Source: Paraburkholderia antibiotica (GTDB taxonomy: Bacteria; Pseudomonadota; Gammaproteobacteria; Burkholderiales; Burkholderiaceae). Taken from it: a DNA stretch of 64,000 bases. Under the pieces are notes generated by a model. That model searched no databases, had not been told where the DNA came from, and saw nothing but the letters and a program-made list of their open reading frames with translations. Below, piece by piece: positions 8,425-17,856 of the stretch (within the stretch, counting starts at the first letter, position 1; each line of letters starts with the position of its first letter). The stretch lies in assembly GCF_012927125.1 (NCBI RefSeq), contig NZ_JABBFZ010000003.1:1-64000 (forward strand), given 5' to 3'. Position numbers and translations under genes: made by a program.

Positions 8425-8511
8425 ATGACCGAACATGCCATCTGCTTCAAGTGCATCGAGGACGAGGTACTACGCGGCCACGGTGAACCCTTAACGATTC
8501 GTGGAGCTTGA
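8425..8511 (+). pseudogene. possible N-terminal fragment of a zinc-finger protein
   Basis: ATG 8425 opens 28 codons reading MTEHAICFKCIEDEVLRG and ending at TGA 8511. The ICFKCIED start with a CxxC knuckle resembles the beginning of small zinc-finger/HEPN or RES-associated proteins, which normally continue with a second CxxC. Here the second pair is missing, suggesting truncation or frameshift. The remainder of 8269-8558 shows only a possible TTGACA box near 8329. Confidence 0.25.
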
Positions 8512-8558
8512 TGAGAGGGAGTGCCTTAAATTTCGTCGATGCTGACGCTTGAAAGCCG

Positions 8559-9599
8559 TTGATAGCTCGCGGCGAGGATGTCTGGGCGGCGCCCCAAGCG
8601 GGCGGTGTAGTATGCTTCAGAAGGTTCAATGTTGAATGGACAATAGCCTTGGCCGCCTTTGACTTCAAAGAAATAGCTCCCCCGAACAAAGGGGAGGATC
8701 GAGACCAATTTGAGTTGTTCGCACGCGAGTTTCTAACGATGAAGGGGTTTGCCGTTTTGATCGATCCCGATCGAGGACCCGACGCAGGACGAGATCTTGT
8801 AGTCGAAGAAACGCGCACTGGCGTCGCGGGCGAAACCAAGGTCAAGTGGCTAGTTAGCTGCAAACATAATGCCCACTCTGGGGCATCTGTTCTGCAAAGC
8901 GCCGAGAGTGACATTCGAGACCGAATTGAAACACACGGTTGCGCGGGGTTTATAGGATTCTATTCAGCCGTCGCGAGCAGCGGCCTAGCCACGAAGCTGC
9001 GTGCTCTAGAAAAGACTTATCCCACCATCGTTTTCGACCGCGAGAAGATCGAAGCCTCGTTACTGGCATCCCGAGAGGGAATCGTGCTTGCCCGCAGGTT
9101 CATGCCGGTCTCAACCTCATCGTGGGAAAGAGACCATCCGAAAGCTGCGAAGATATTCGCAGAAGAGCCTTCTCTGAAATGCAAAGCTTGCGGTAAAGAG
9201 CTTTTGGGCAAGCATCCAAGTGGAATCGTCGTTAGCTGGCAAACCTATTCCGAAGAGGCGAATCTTTCATTCAAGACTAAGCATGAGCATGTATATTGGT
9301 GCTGCAAGGGCGATTGCGACGCTCGGCTTGAAGAGGAGTTTGCAAAACCAGGACTTATTGATGGGTGGGAAGATATTTCGGATTTAGCGATTCCGATCGC
9401 ATACATTCGGTGCGTTATGTCGACGTTAAATGAGTTGCACAACCGTGAGCAATATTCTCAGGAAGCATTCGACGCGACAAAAGAGCTGCTGCTGAATCTT
9501 TTCCCCATGGTTGCGCGAGAGCCATCAGCAAACGACCATGAGCGAATCCAAAGCCTAAGCGCGATTCCTGCGCATTTTGGTGGTTGGGGATACGAATGA
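8559..9599 (+). CDS. Mrr-like restriction endonuclease with zinc ribbon
   Basis: 346 aa from TTG 8559 (uncertain; the next in-frame ATG is 8739, inside the nuclease domain). Residues 50-150 show a PD-(D/E)xK Mrr_cat pattern: FELFAREFLTMKGF helix, GPDAGRDLVVEE (catalytic Asp), WLVSCKHNAHSG (Lys after Cys, where Glu/Gln-x-Lys is usual). The second half carries four Cys (CKACGKELL, YWCCKGDCD), probably a zinc ribbon. Nucleases of this family cleave modified or foreign DNA. It stands alone, with the type I R-M operon convergent downstream. The first 45 residues look weak. Defence role inferred from domain and neighbourhood. Confidence 0.65.
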   Translation: MIARGEDVWAAPQAGGVVCFRRFNVEWTIALAAFDFKEIAPPNKGEDRDQFELFAREFLTMKGFAVLIDPDRGPDAGRDLVVEETRTGVAGETKVKWLVSCKHNAHSGASVLQSAESDIRDRIETHGCAGFIGFYSAVASSGLATKLRALEKTYPTIVFDREKIEASLLASREGIVLARRFMPVSTSSWERDHPKAAKIFAEEPSLKCKACGKELLGKHPSGIVVSWQTYSEEANLSFKTKHEHVYWCCKGDCDARLEEEFAKPGLIDGWEDISDLAIPIAYIRCVMSTLNELHNREQYSQEAFDATKELLLNLFPMVAREPSANDHERIQSLSAIPAHFGGWGYE

Positions 9600-10115
9600 G
9601 GGGATCGGCTTCGGCCGGGGTTCCCGCAATACTTGGACGTTACCGGACGCGGTGAAAATGTGCGCGAGGCGATCCTCTCCGTAATCTTTGAACGATCGAA
9701 TACGGCTGGAGTGTATGCCAGCCCACGGTGCGTCTATCTCGTCTCGGTCCGCTACCGCCTGATGGCGATCGGCAGCAAGCGACCCGCTGCTGCCGGTCGC
9801 CATCTCGGGAGCCATGCGGCCGTGTTGAATGTACAGCGGCCATTCGAAAATCGGGAATGGTCAGCCGCGTGCGAGTCGCTTACCGGACGTTCGCATCTCA
9901 GCAGGCAGCGAATAGCCGGTCTCAACGAAATCAGCTACTCCGGGTATCGGCGGGGCGAGTAAAAGTTCGACATTGCGCTCGGCGGCATTGCCCCTCCTCG
10001 TGTCGCCGTTACCCGTGGACAAAACGTGCGCGACTTAGGGTAGATAAAGGGAGAAGCTATGGCCGCGCAAGTGTGGCGCGCGGTCCCGCCAGGTCGTGAC
10101 GCACACAACGAAACG
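9600..10115. other. gap of about 515 bp without a supportable gene
   Basis: Open frames here (for example 9633-9962 +) have no recognisable motif, no ribosome-binding site and poor codon use. The gap separates the convergent Mrr-like gene and hsdS. It may be decayed cargo. No hairpin with a U-tract was noticed. Confidence 0.4.
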
Positions 10116-11630
10116 CTAGTCGACGGAAGTCGGCTCGTCTTCGTTCTGTGCAACGGGTGCAGTCCGCTTTGCGCGGGGAATCCTCGTCGCGGCGGTGCTT
10201 TCGCCAGACCGTTCTCTCGCCAACCGCTTCAACAGCTCTGCTACCGGTTCATCGCTCGGGTCCTGCGGAACGAGTTCGCCGCGGAATGCCTTGGCGAGCA
10301 GCGCAGGCGTGAGCGCGCTGGCAGTGGATCGCGCACTATTTAAGCGAGCCTCAAGACGGTCGGCGAGTGCGAATAGATGCTCGACGCGGCGGACTATTTC
10401 GTATTGTTCCGGCAACGGAGGCAGAGTTAGCTCAAGCTCCCGAACCCGCTGACAATTCAGAGCTTGCGGGCCTGTGCCATTTCCCTCTCTGCGGTTGGCC
10501 TCGTACTTTGCCTGAAATGAGTACCACAAGTACTCCGCGTGAAGAAGGCCCTCGAATGGCACAACGGCAGCGACATTCTGATTAATCGTGGCCGGAATCT
10601 TCAAAACTGCCGATTGACCTCGCGTTTTCCCTTCTCCGATCATCGCGATGAGCACGGTATCAATCGGCAATAATTTGACCGAGCACGAAGAGAACCCGTC
10701 GTCTGTGATTTGCTCCCTCGTCTGGTAAATGAGATTGTTGCGTACCTCACCCGAGCTTACCCATGGCACACCCGCGCCCCACAGTGCCTGATCCGCCCGT
10801 GATGGCGTGCTGCCATTTGACACCATACCCACGATGCCGACCGGGCAATTGACCCATCCCAGAGGCAGGTCTGGTGACTCTCGAATCAGCGAAAACAGTT
10901 CAAGAATCTCGTCCCGCCGTTTACCTTTGAGCTCGACAGAGAGCCTCTCTTTCAGCGTACGAAACTCCGCTCGCCGGTTGGGCGAATCTGTCGATGGCGA
11001 CGCTTGACGCTTCGTCCGCCAGTCCGCCGTCAAACGCCCGGATGTAGCAGCGGAAAGGACTGAGAGCCTAAAACGCGCCGTAAGTGCAGTCACAGAGTCG
11101 AGTCGTTCACGGCACGCATCCACTCGCGCCAGCACGGCGTCGAGTTTCTCTGCGATGCGTTTTTGCTCGGGTATGGGGGCGAGCGCAATCTCATGCGATT
11201 TTAAGATTCCCTGACTAATGTTTTGTTGCGCGCCCCCCTGTCCCTTTTTTACTAAGGCACGCTTTGCATTCATCAAAGCAAAGAAAAGATATCGTAGGTG
11301 AACGACCTCACTACTTGGTCGACAGAATGCGATGGCTTGATTAGTTGCGCATTCAAAGGTCGTGATGCCGAGCTTTCCTATCGATCCGTACATCGCAACC
11401 AACAGGGTGTTCGGCTGCAACTTCTTCGCTGCGCTATTTACGAGCCCTTCATTCGTGATGCTTGTGGCCGCTGAGTCGACGTAGCCATCGTTGAGATCTC
11501 CGATGACCAACCACGGGAGGGTACCTGACTCGTAGTAGCTTTTGACGCTCCGAGAGGGTGTCCCTCCGCTCCCCCATTCTCCGAGAACGGAGAGTGGAAC
11601 CAATTGCCAGCCATCTGCGAGGTTGTTCAT
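10116..11630 (-). CDS. hsdS: type I restriction-modification specificity subunit S
   Basis: 504 aa with two target-recognition domains. TRD1 starts at GWQLVPLSVLGEWGSGGTPSR and ends before the first conserved helix, PIPEQKRIAEKLDAVLARVD. TRD2 (GWVNCPVGIVGMVSNGSTPSR) ends with PLPEQYEIVRRVEHLFALAD, then ALTPALLAKAFRGELVPQDP, a tail seen in EcoKI-type S subunits. The two TRDs define a bipartite DNA target, with the coiled helices as spacer. Its start overlaps the hsdM stop by 4 bp (ATGA at 11627), so the operon order is hsdR-hsdM-hsdS. It appears intact. The recognised sequence cannot be read from here. Confidence 0.95.
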   Translation of the reverse strand: MNNLADGWQLVPLSVLGEWGSGGTPSRSVKSYYESGTLPWLVIGDLNDGYVDSAATSITNEGLVNSAAKKLQPNTLLVAMYGSIGKLGITTFECATNQAIAFCRPSSEVVHLRYLFFALMNAKRALVKKGQGGAQQNISQGILKSHEIALAPIPEQKRIAEKLDAVLARVDACRERLDSVTALTARFRLSVLSAATSGRLTADWRTKRQASPSTDSPNRRAEFRTLKERLSVELKGKRRDEILELFSLIRESPDLPLGWVNCPVGIVGMVSNGSTPSRADQALWGAGVPWVSSGEVRNNLIYQTREQITDDGFSSCSVKLLPIDTVLIAMIGEGKTRGQSAVLKIPATINQNVAAVVPFEGLLHAEYLWYSFQAKYEANRREGNGTGPQALNCQRVRELELTLPPLPEQYEIVRRVEHLFALADRLEARLNSARSTASALTPALLAKAFRGELVPQDPSDEPVAELLKRLARERSGESTAATRIPRAKRTAPVAQNEDEPTSVD

Positions 11631-13072
11631 TGCTCGGCAGCCTCCACACCCAATTCATCCATCAAAGCCCGCAGTTCATCAAGCGCGCCCTCGATCTCGT
11701 CAATTACTTCCTGCGCCAGCACCTCGGGCTTCTCAATCTCCCCGTCAGCACCGTCGCTTTCATCCTTGAGCCACGCTATATCTAGACTATCGCCGCGCTT
11801 CGAGATGTCCTCGCGCGAGAAGTATCGGAATCGCCCTTCTTCTCCAGTGTCAACTCGTGCAGCGCTACCATTTGGCGCGCTGCCATAGGCTTTCTCAAAC
11901 TCGGCGAAATGCGCTCGGGTCAACGGCGTGCGTTTACCGAACTGCGGCATGTTTGCTCGAAGGTCGTAGACCCACACGCCAGCTGTATTGTCCTTTTCGG
12001 TCTTGCCTCGGGTGAAAAAGAGAACGTTGGTCTTCACGCCTTGCGCGTAGAAGATGCCCGTGGGTAGGCGCAAGATCGTGTGCAGGTTGCACTTCTCCAT
12101 CAGATCGCGTCGAATGTCCGCGCCCGTGTGTGACTCGAAGAGCACGTTATCGGGCAGCACAACCGCCGCACGACCACCTGGTTTGAGTGCCCGGTAGATG
12201 TGCTGCAAGAATGCGAGCTGCTTATTGCTCGTCGCGTACGTGAAGTCGTCCCGCGTGGGCAGGCCTCCGCCCTTCTTGGTTCCGAATGGGGGATTTGTGA
12301 GTATCAGATCCGCCTTCGGCAGTTTCTGACCTTCGCTCGAGAGCGTGTCGCCGTACCGGATCCCGCTGCTTTCCCCCGACTCAAGATCGTGCAGCATCAA
12401 ATTCATCAGTCCGAGTCGGTGCGTGTCCTGCACTAGCTCCATGCCATGAAATTGCAGCCGGTACTTCTTGTAAGCCGTTTGGTCGAGGGCCTCGATATCA
12501 TTGTGCTCGCGAATAAAGTGATTCGCTGCAATGAGAAACCCGCCCGTACCCGCAGCAGGATCTTGGATTACCTCCCCCAACTTCGGCTGCATCAGATCTA
12601 CGATGCTATCGATGAGCATTCGCGGCGTAAAGTATTGCCCCGCGCCAGACTTCTTCTCACCGGCGTTCTTCTCCAGCAAGCCTTCGTAAAGATCGCCAAG
12701 CCCTTCAGTTTTGGCTGAGTACCAGTCGATAGTGTCGATCGCCGTGATGAGCGCGGTTAGCGTCGCGGGCTTGTCGATGAACGAACGCGCTGCCGCGAAG
12801 ATTTCCTTCGTGATGAGCGAGCCGTGCGTGCCAAGGTGAATGAGCATCACCTTGTAGGCTTCGAGCCGCTCGGGCGCGGCCTTGCTCTCGAGGTCGTCCC
12901 AGCGATAGTCCTCCGGCAGCTTGTCCTCAGTGCCCGTCTCCTTGGCCATTTTGAGGAACAATAAGTAGGTCAATTCGGTCACATATTCGTGATATGTCAC
13001 TCCATCGTCGCGCAGGACGTTGCAGAGGTTCCAGAGCTTCGCGACAATGTCAGTGGTGATATTGCTCATCAA
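11627..13072 (-). CDS. hsdM: type I restriction-modification adenine methyltransferase subunit M
   Basis: 481 aa. N-terminal HsdM_N helical domain (VAKLWNLCNVLRDDG, DYRWDDL), then the N6-adenine methyltransferase core: DPAAGTGGFLIAA near residue 172 (SAM-binding motif I) and LTNPPFGTK near 260 (motif IV, NPPF). With HsdS it methylates one adenine in each half-site, protecting host DNA; with HsdR it forms the restriction complex in the cytoplasm. It lies 10 bp after hsdR and overlaps hsdS by ATGA. Length fits the family; no truncation. Confidence 0.96.
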   Translation of the reverse strand: MMSNITTDIVAKLWNLCNVLRDDGVTYHEYVTELTYLLFLKMAKETGTEDKLPEDYRWDDLESKAAPERLEAYKVMLIHLGTHGSLITKEIFAAARSFIDKPATLTALITAIDTIDWYSAKTEGLGDLYEGLLEKNAGEKKSGAGQYFTPRMLIDSIVDLMQPKLGEVIQDPAAGTGGFLIAANHFIREHNDIEALDQTAYKKYRLQFHGMELVQDTHRLGLMNLMLHDLESGESSGIRYGDTLSSEGQKLPKADLILTNPPFGTKKGGGLPTRDDFTYATSNKQLAFLQHIYRALKPGGRAAVVLPDNVLFESHTGADIRRDLMEKCNLHTILRLPTGIFYAQGVKTNVLFFTRGKTEKDNTAGVWVYDLRANMPQFGKRTPLTRAHFAEFEKAYGSAPNGSAARVDTGEEGRFRYFSREDISKRGDSLDIAWLKDESDGADGEIEKPEVLAQEVIDEIEGALDELRALMDELGVEAAEQ

Positions 13073-13082
13073 TCAATTCTCT

Positions 13083-16000
13083 TTAGTTCGAAGCGGCTTG
13101 CTGCCAGATGGCTTCATTCATATCTGCCAGTACTTCGGGGAGTTGCTGCTCAAAAATTTGATTCAGGCGTTTGAAGCCACCCTGTTGCCCGAAAGGGCCT
13201 TCGTTGATGGAAACATCATCGAGCAAGATGTTGGCTTTGATCTGCTTCGCGATACGCTTGAGCCAGTCTTGCTGCATCGGAGGTAGTTTGCGGTCATGGA
13301 TCACGCGATGCACGGCAGCGTCTACGCGCTGGTCGAACGGGATGAGCGCGTCGCCAAGCGCGGCCTGCCGCACAAAGCCCAGCACACGCGCCGCGATCTC
13401 GTGATTCGATTTCTGCGCCCACGCATGCGTGAGCGAGTTTTCATTGAAACCCGCGCGATCGAGCGCGACCACAAGCTCCCGCAAATCCCGGCGCGTCAGC
13501 TCGCGCGGACGCTGCACCACAGCGATTAGTGCGGGAAAGGTGTTGCTGTTTTCTTTCACAAACTGCGCGAAGCGTTCGAGATAGTCCTCGGGCGGACCAT
13601 ATACCGGGGACACGTCAAGGAGTGAATCCTCGTGTGAAGATATCACGAGCGGGTCCGCGGGTACGTCGCGCTTGCGATCGAGAGTCTCGCCGAGGCCAAC
13701 GTTGTTCGTCCACCATTCCGCCAACTTCTTGATGTCGGCGGTTCTGATGAACTGCGCGAAGTCTTGCGGATCGCAACCCGCGTGTTTAAGCGCGTTGGTC
13801 TGTGCCTCAGTCAGGTGGCGTGTTTTGCGCTGCCACTTCGCGAGCAACTGCTCCCGCGCGCGCTCCGCAATGGCCTCGTCAGGATGGTCGGTGATTTCCT
13901 TCGCCAGCTGCGCGAACCCGATGTTCGGATTCTGCACAACGGGCTTCATGCTGGTCACGGCTTCAAGATTCGCGTAGAGGTCCACGGCATCGAAGATGCG
14001 GAAGACTTCTTTCTCGATCTCGTCGCATCGGCGCGTCGCGCGCCCAAGCATCTGTTCGTACAGAATCCGGCTATTGACCCGGCGCAAGAAAACAAGATTG
14101 CTGATCGATGGCACGTCGATGCCGGTCGTGAGCAGATCCACGGTCACCGCGATTACTGGCAGCGCCTCGTTGCGGTAGCGTCGGATGAGCTGCAAAGGTT
14201 TGTCTGCCGTACCAGTAATTTTAAGCACCGCGTCATCTTCGATCTCGATGCCCTTGGCTTCGAACGAGTCTTTCAGCAGCCGCACAACCATATCCGCGTG
14301 CACGTCGGTCGCGCAAAAGATCAGCGTCTTATCCGGGCCTGCGGGATTCAAATAGTCTGAGAGCGCATCGCAAACTATCTTGTTGAACGCTTCAGTAATA
14401 ACCTTGCGATTGAAGTGCCCGACATCGAAGTTCAGTTCATCAGGCGTCTGGAACAAGTCCATCTGCTGCGTGCCCGCGTTGTAGAACTGAACCTGCTCGC
14501 CGGGTTTGTAGTGAATGCCGCCATCGCTCAGGCTGGTGCGAATGCGCAAGGCAGGATCATGGTCGATGAGATGGCCGTCGAGGACGGCCTCTCTGTACGA
14601 ATAGACGAAGACGGGCAAGTCGAAAATCTCGGTCGTATGCAGCGCGGGAGTTGCTGTGAGTCCAATCTTCACCGCATCGAAGTGATCGAGCACGCGCCGG
14701 TACTTCGAGATGTAATCCCCTTGGTCCCGAAACTGCACCTCCACATCGCTCATCTCGCGATCTAGCAAATAGCCCCTATGGCATTCATCGACGACTATGC
14801 AGTCGTAGGAATCGACTGGCAAGCCGCCATCATCCGAGTAAAGCACGCGCTGTACGAGACCCTGCACCGTCGCGATATGGACCTTGGTATCTGCCTCGGG
14901 CTGCTGGTCGTCAATCTCCTTGATCCCAAACACATCAGCGAAGCGTTGCAGCGACTCCATCTGCGTTTCCTTGAACGCATTCGCGGCCTGCTCGCCGAGC
15001 GCAGACCGATCGACGAGGAATAGAATGCGCCGGAAGCGTTGGGCCTTGAGCAGCCTGTATACAAGCGCAATGCAAGTCTTCGTCTTGCCCGTCCCCGTTG
15101 CCATCGCGAGCAAGATGCTCTGCTTACCCTCCTTAATGGCGTCCTCGGTCGCGAGGATCGCGCGCCGCTGATAATCGCGCAGAGGGAAGCCGTAGTTGAA
15201 CTCCATGCTGTTGAGCTTTGCTTCCGCGCCGTCGATATCTTGCTTGAGCAACTCGCGCACGCCGCCCGGCGTCCACCAGCCATCGAGCGTCTTACGATGA
15301 TTGGTCGGGCGACGGAGGTCACAAAACCAGATGCCACTCACCTCGGCGAACTGACGCTGGAATGGGCGACCGTTGGTCGCGAACACGAGCGGCACGCGAA
15401 ACTGGCCCCATTGCGCGAGCATCGGCGCGTTCGCCTCATCCAGCGCGTCCTTCGCATACCGCTTGGCTTGGTCGATTGCCGAGACGACGTTCTTCGCGCC
15501 GCGCTTGGCCTCGACCATTGCAACGCATTCCGCGCCGATGAATAGCGCGTAGTCTGCGGGGCCGCTCGCAGTTGGCCACTCGGCGATGGCGAGGTAACGA
15601 TTTGGCTCCGGGCGCGTGCCCGCGCTATACCGCAGCGCAACCGAGTCTGCTTCCCAGCCCGCTTCGCGAAGTTGCAGGTCGATAAGCTCGCGCGTGGCTT
15701 TTTCGTCGAGAACGATCAGACTTGCGGCTTTGTCGGCTTGCTTTTGCAGCTGGACCAACTGTTCCTTTGGCTGCGCCGCGGCTTTGGCCTGCAATTCGGC
15801 TAGCTGCGCTGCCGAGTCTGACTGCAACTGCGCGAGCCTGCTTTCGAGCGTACCGACCGCGTGGCTCCCGTCTATTGCGAGGGATTCCCAGAGTTTCGCT
15901 TCTTCCTTGGCGTGCACGGCGAGTTGCTGCGCGGTCTGCACATGGCCGGCTTGCTCTTGGAACTTCTTCTGAAGGTCAGCTAGCTCGGCCTTCAGTGCGG

Positions 16001-16436
16001 CCGATTCATCAACTGGCGCCGAGGGCGGGATGAACGCACCGCCTTTGAAATCGGCATTGACGAACGTGCGGTGGAACCAGAACCCAAGCTGCGTCGCGAC
16101 CTTGAGGCCCTGCAACGCTGCGCGGTGATCGCCGGAGAATTGATGGTTCGCCTCGTTCCCCGCCTGGCGGAGCCAGTGAAACAAATCCGCGGTATCGCGT
16201 GGCAGCCAGCCGCCGCCTTTGAGCCGCGAGAGCAGTGCGGCCTGATTGCCTTCGTTGGGAGCATAGACGCCCACGCGCGCCGCCACTTGCTGCGCCATCG
16301 CCTCGCCAAATTGGCGCAGCTTGAGCAAACTCGTGTTGGGATCGTCGACGAAGTACCGCTCGGCAGCTGCCCCGAGAACGGCCAAGTCTTCCTGCGCGCG
16401 CGCCATATGCGCAAAGTTCGAGCGAGGCTGGGACAT
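13083..16436 (-). CDS. hsdR: type I restriction endonuclease subunit R
   Basis: 1117 aa. The N-terminus (to about 120) resembles DUF4145 (LFHWLRQAGNEANHQFSGDH). A coiled region at 130-240 follows, then the nuclease core with ADYALFIGAECVAMVEAKRG near 300 (D...ExK). The SF2 motor has Walker A ATGTGKTKT near 447, a DECH box (IVVDECHRG) near 550 and motif VI QMLGRATRR. The C-terminus matches EcoEI-type R subunits. ATP-driven translocation and cleavage require HsdM and HsdS, encoded immediately downstream. First gene of the operon; its promoter should lie in 16437-16600. Intact length. Confidence 0.95.
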   Translation of the reverse strand: MSQPRSNFAHMARAQEDLAVLGAAAERYFVDDPNTSLLKLRQFGEAMAQQVAARVGVYAPNEGNQAALLSRLKGGGWLPRDTADLFHWLRQAGNEANHQFSGDHRAALQGLKVATQLGFWFHRTFVNADFKGGAFIPPSAPVDESAALKAELADLQKKFQEQAGHVQTAQQLAVHAKEEAKLWESLAIDGSHAVGTLESRLAQLQSDSAAQLAELQAKAAAQPKEQLVQLQKQADKAASLIVLDEKATRELIDLQLREAGWEADSVALRYSAGTRPEPNRYLAIAEWPTASGPADYALFIGAECVAMVEAKRGAKNVVSAIDQAKRYAKDALDEANAPMLAQWGQFRVPLVFATNGRPFQRQFAEVSGIWFCDLRRPTNHRKTLDGWWTPGGVRELLKQDIDGAEAKLNSMEFNYGFPLRDYQRRAILATEDAIKEGKQSILLAMATGTGKTKTCIALVYRLLKAQRFRRILFLVDRSALGEQAANAFKETQMESLQRFADVFGIKEIDDQQPEADTKVHIATVQGLVQRVLYSDDGGLPVDSYDCIVVDECHRGYLLDREMSDVEVQFRDQGDYISKYRRVLDHFDAVKIGLTATPALHTTEIFDLPVFVYSYREAVLDGHLIDHDPALRIRTSLSDGGIHYKPGEQVQFYNAGTQQMDLFQTPDELNFDVGHFNRKVITEAFNKIVCDALSDYLNPAGPDKTLIFCATDVHADMVVRLLKDSFEAKGIEIEDDAVLKITGTADKPLQLIRRYRNEALPVIAVTVDLLTTGIDVPSISNLVFLRRVNSRILYEQMLGRATRRCDEIEKEVFRIFDAVDLYANLEAVTSMKPVVQNPNIGFAQLAKEITDHPDEAIAERAREQLLAKWQRKTRHLTEAQTNALKHAGCDPQDFAQFIRTADIKKLAEWWTNNVGLGETLDRKRDVPADPLVISSHEDSLLDVSPVYGPPEDYLERFAQFVKENSNTFPALIAVVQRPRELTRRDLRELVVALDRAGFNENSLTHAWAQKSNHEIAARVLGFVRQAALGDALIPFDQRVDAAVHRVIHDRKLPPMQQDWLKRIAKQIKANILLDDVSINEGPFGQQGGFKRLNQIFEQQLPEVLADMNEAIWQQAASN

Positions 16437-16795
16437 GTCTAGTTGTTCTCCTACGGCGCGCTCGCGCCCCCGGACCGGAATTTTACCGCAATATCCTCGG
16501 CGGTCTGCGAACGTTCAGTTCCGATATTGCTTAGCTTTCACAAACGCATCCGGATGGCCGCTTTTAGCAAATCCTCATCCGAGGTTAAAAGGATGCAGTG
16601 GACAGACGCAGATATGCTTAATCCAGCGTCCAGTTCTAAAAGGGAACAGTCATTCGAACGTCTTGGCGGCGGCTACGTTGAATGACTGAAGGTGGCCGAC
16701 CGCTGTCCCACGCGCCCGCCTGAACCCGACCCACACGGGACAGCCGAGCTGCTCCGAAGCGGTCAGTCCAATGCACGGTACGCCAGTTCTATGGT
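16437..16795. promoter_or_regulatory. intergenic region upstream of hsdR
   Basis: About 360 bp between hsdR and the Amj gene, both on the minus strand, with no convincing gene. It must hold the hsd promoter and the 3' end of the Amj transcript. No operator palindrome or strong terminator is evident to me. Confidence 0.35.
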
Positions 16796-17599
16796 CTAGA
16801 TTAGCTCGGCGACGCGTACGATGATGAGCGCGGCCGGTACGAGGATTATTTGTGCGCACACGGTCCCAAGAACACGTGCACCGGCAAGGGTAGTGATAGC
16901 TCGCCTAAAGCTATTCTCGGAGATCCGGCCTTCGATCACGTCGTCCGTCATGACAGAAACCTGCGGGTCGATTACCACCGCCAGAACCACGGTCGCAAAT
17001 CCATTGATGACCGACGATAGATTGGCGCACGTCACGCGCAAATCTGGCTTCAGGTATCCCGCGTAGAGTGACGCGAAAACGCCGACCGTCCAGATGGCTA
17101 TCGCGAAGACGTTGAGAGCTATCACCCTTTCAGAGACACCCGCACCGCTCGTCAACTGAGAGATGTTTTGGCGTGACGGGATGCGTGCACCGTCACGCAT
17201 ATAGTTGATGCCGCCGCGACTGAAAATATGGAGCAAAAGGCGCGGCAATGAACGATTGGCTTGGAAGTGCTCGACTGCGCGACTGAAATAGCGCTGGAAC
17301 GTTGGGATCAGCAACGCGCCGACTATGCTTGCTGCAGTGGCCGTAACCAGAAAGAGCCGAAAATCACCGAGCAGCTCACCCTCCAGATGCTGAGCGATAT
17401 CAAGCTCTACGCGCTTGGCTATGAACGGCCATTGAAACGAGTTCGCGGTTCGGGAGACAAGCGCGATGATCCCGAACAGAGAGAACGACACGGCGATACG
17501 CCGCGTGCGAACACCTGCGATCCGTACCGCATAGGCTAGCGTCGCGATGACGTGGATTACGAATGTAAGTCCGCAGATGATGAAAAGCTGGGTGTCCAT
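16796..17599 (-). CDS. amj: Amj-family lipid II flippase
   Basis: 267 aa and strongly hydrophobic, with about six membrane segments: LFIICGLTFVIHVIATLAYA, ISFSLFGIIALV-type helix, LFLVTATAASIVGALLI, VIALNVFAIAIWTVGVFASL, the 200-220 segment, and the C-terminal LVPAALIIVRVA. Conserved stretches (YAVRIAGVRTRRIA, SRTANSFQWP, ISRGGINYMRDG-like) and length match Amj (DUF2837), which in Bacillus subtilis substitutes for MurJ in flipping lipid II. In a Gram-negative accessory island it may provide MurJ-independent peptidoglycan precursor transport, for example under attack on MurJ (inference). ATG 17599; it sits alone between hsdR and the S51 peptidase gene. Assignment is from recalled family features. 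Confidence 0.8.
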   Translation of the reverse strand: MDTQLFIICGLTFVIHVIATLAYAVRIAGVRTRRIAVSFSLFGIIALVSRTANSFQWPFIAKRVELDIAQHLEGELLGDFRLFLVTATAASIVGALLIPTFQRYFSRAVEHFQANRSLPRLLLHIFSRGGINYMRDGARIPSRQNISQLTSGAGVSERVIALNVFAIAIWTVGVFASLYAGYLKPDLRVTCANLSSVINGFATVVLAVVIDPQVSVMTDDVIEGRISENSFRRAITTLAGARVLGTVCAQIILVPAALIIVRVAELI

Positions 17600-17856
17600 G
17601 CTATCGCAACGAGGTTGGGCAAGAGTTGGAGTCTACTGGAGTGCCGTCCCCGGACCGATCCTCAACAAACTGAAGATCGATCTCGTCACGAAGCTTGGCT
17701 CGAAAGCCTCCAGTGTCGCGTCCTGCGCTTCAGCGGAGACCAAGCGTCGACGACCGAGTGCGGCAGACTACCGATTCGACCACGCGGAACATCTGATTTC
17801 CATGTATCGCTTGCCGGACCGCCTCTGGTCGGCTAATGTCTGATCGAACGTTTTGG

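Noticed and set aside
9633..9962. 109-codon plus-strand frame in the gap before hsdS
   Set aside because: No motif or ribosome-binding site; codon pattern not convincing.
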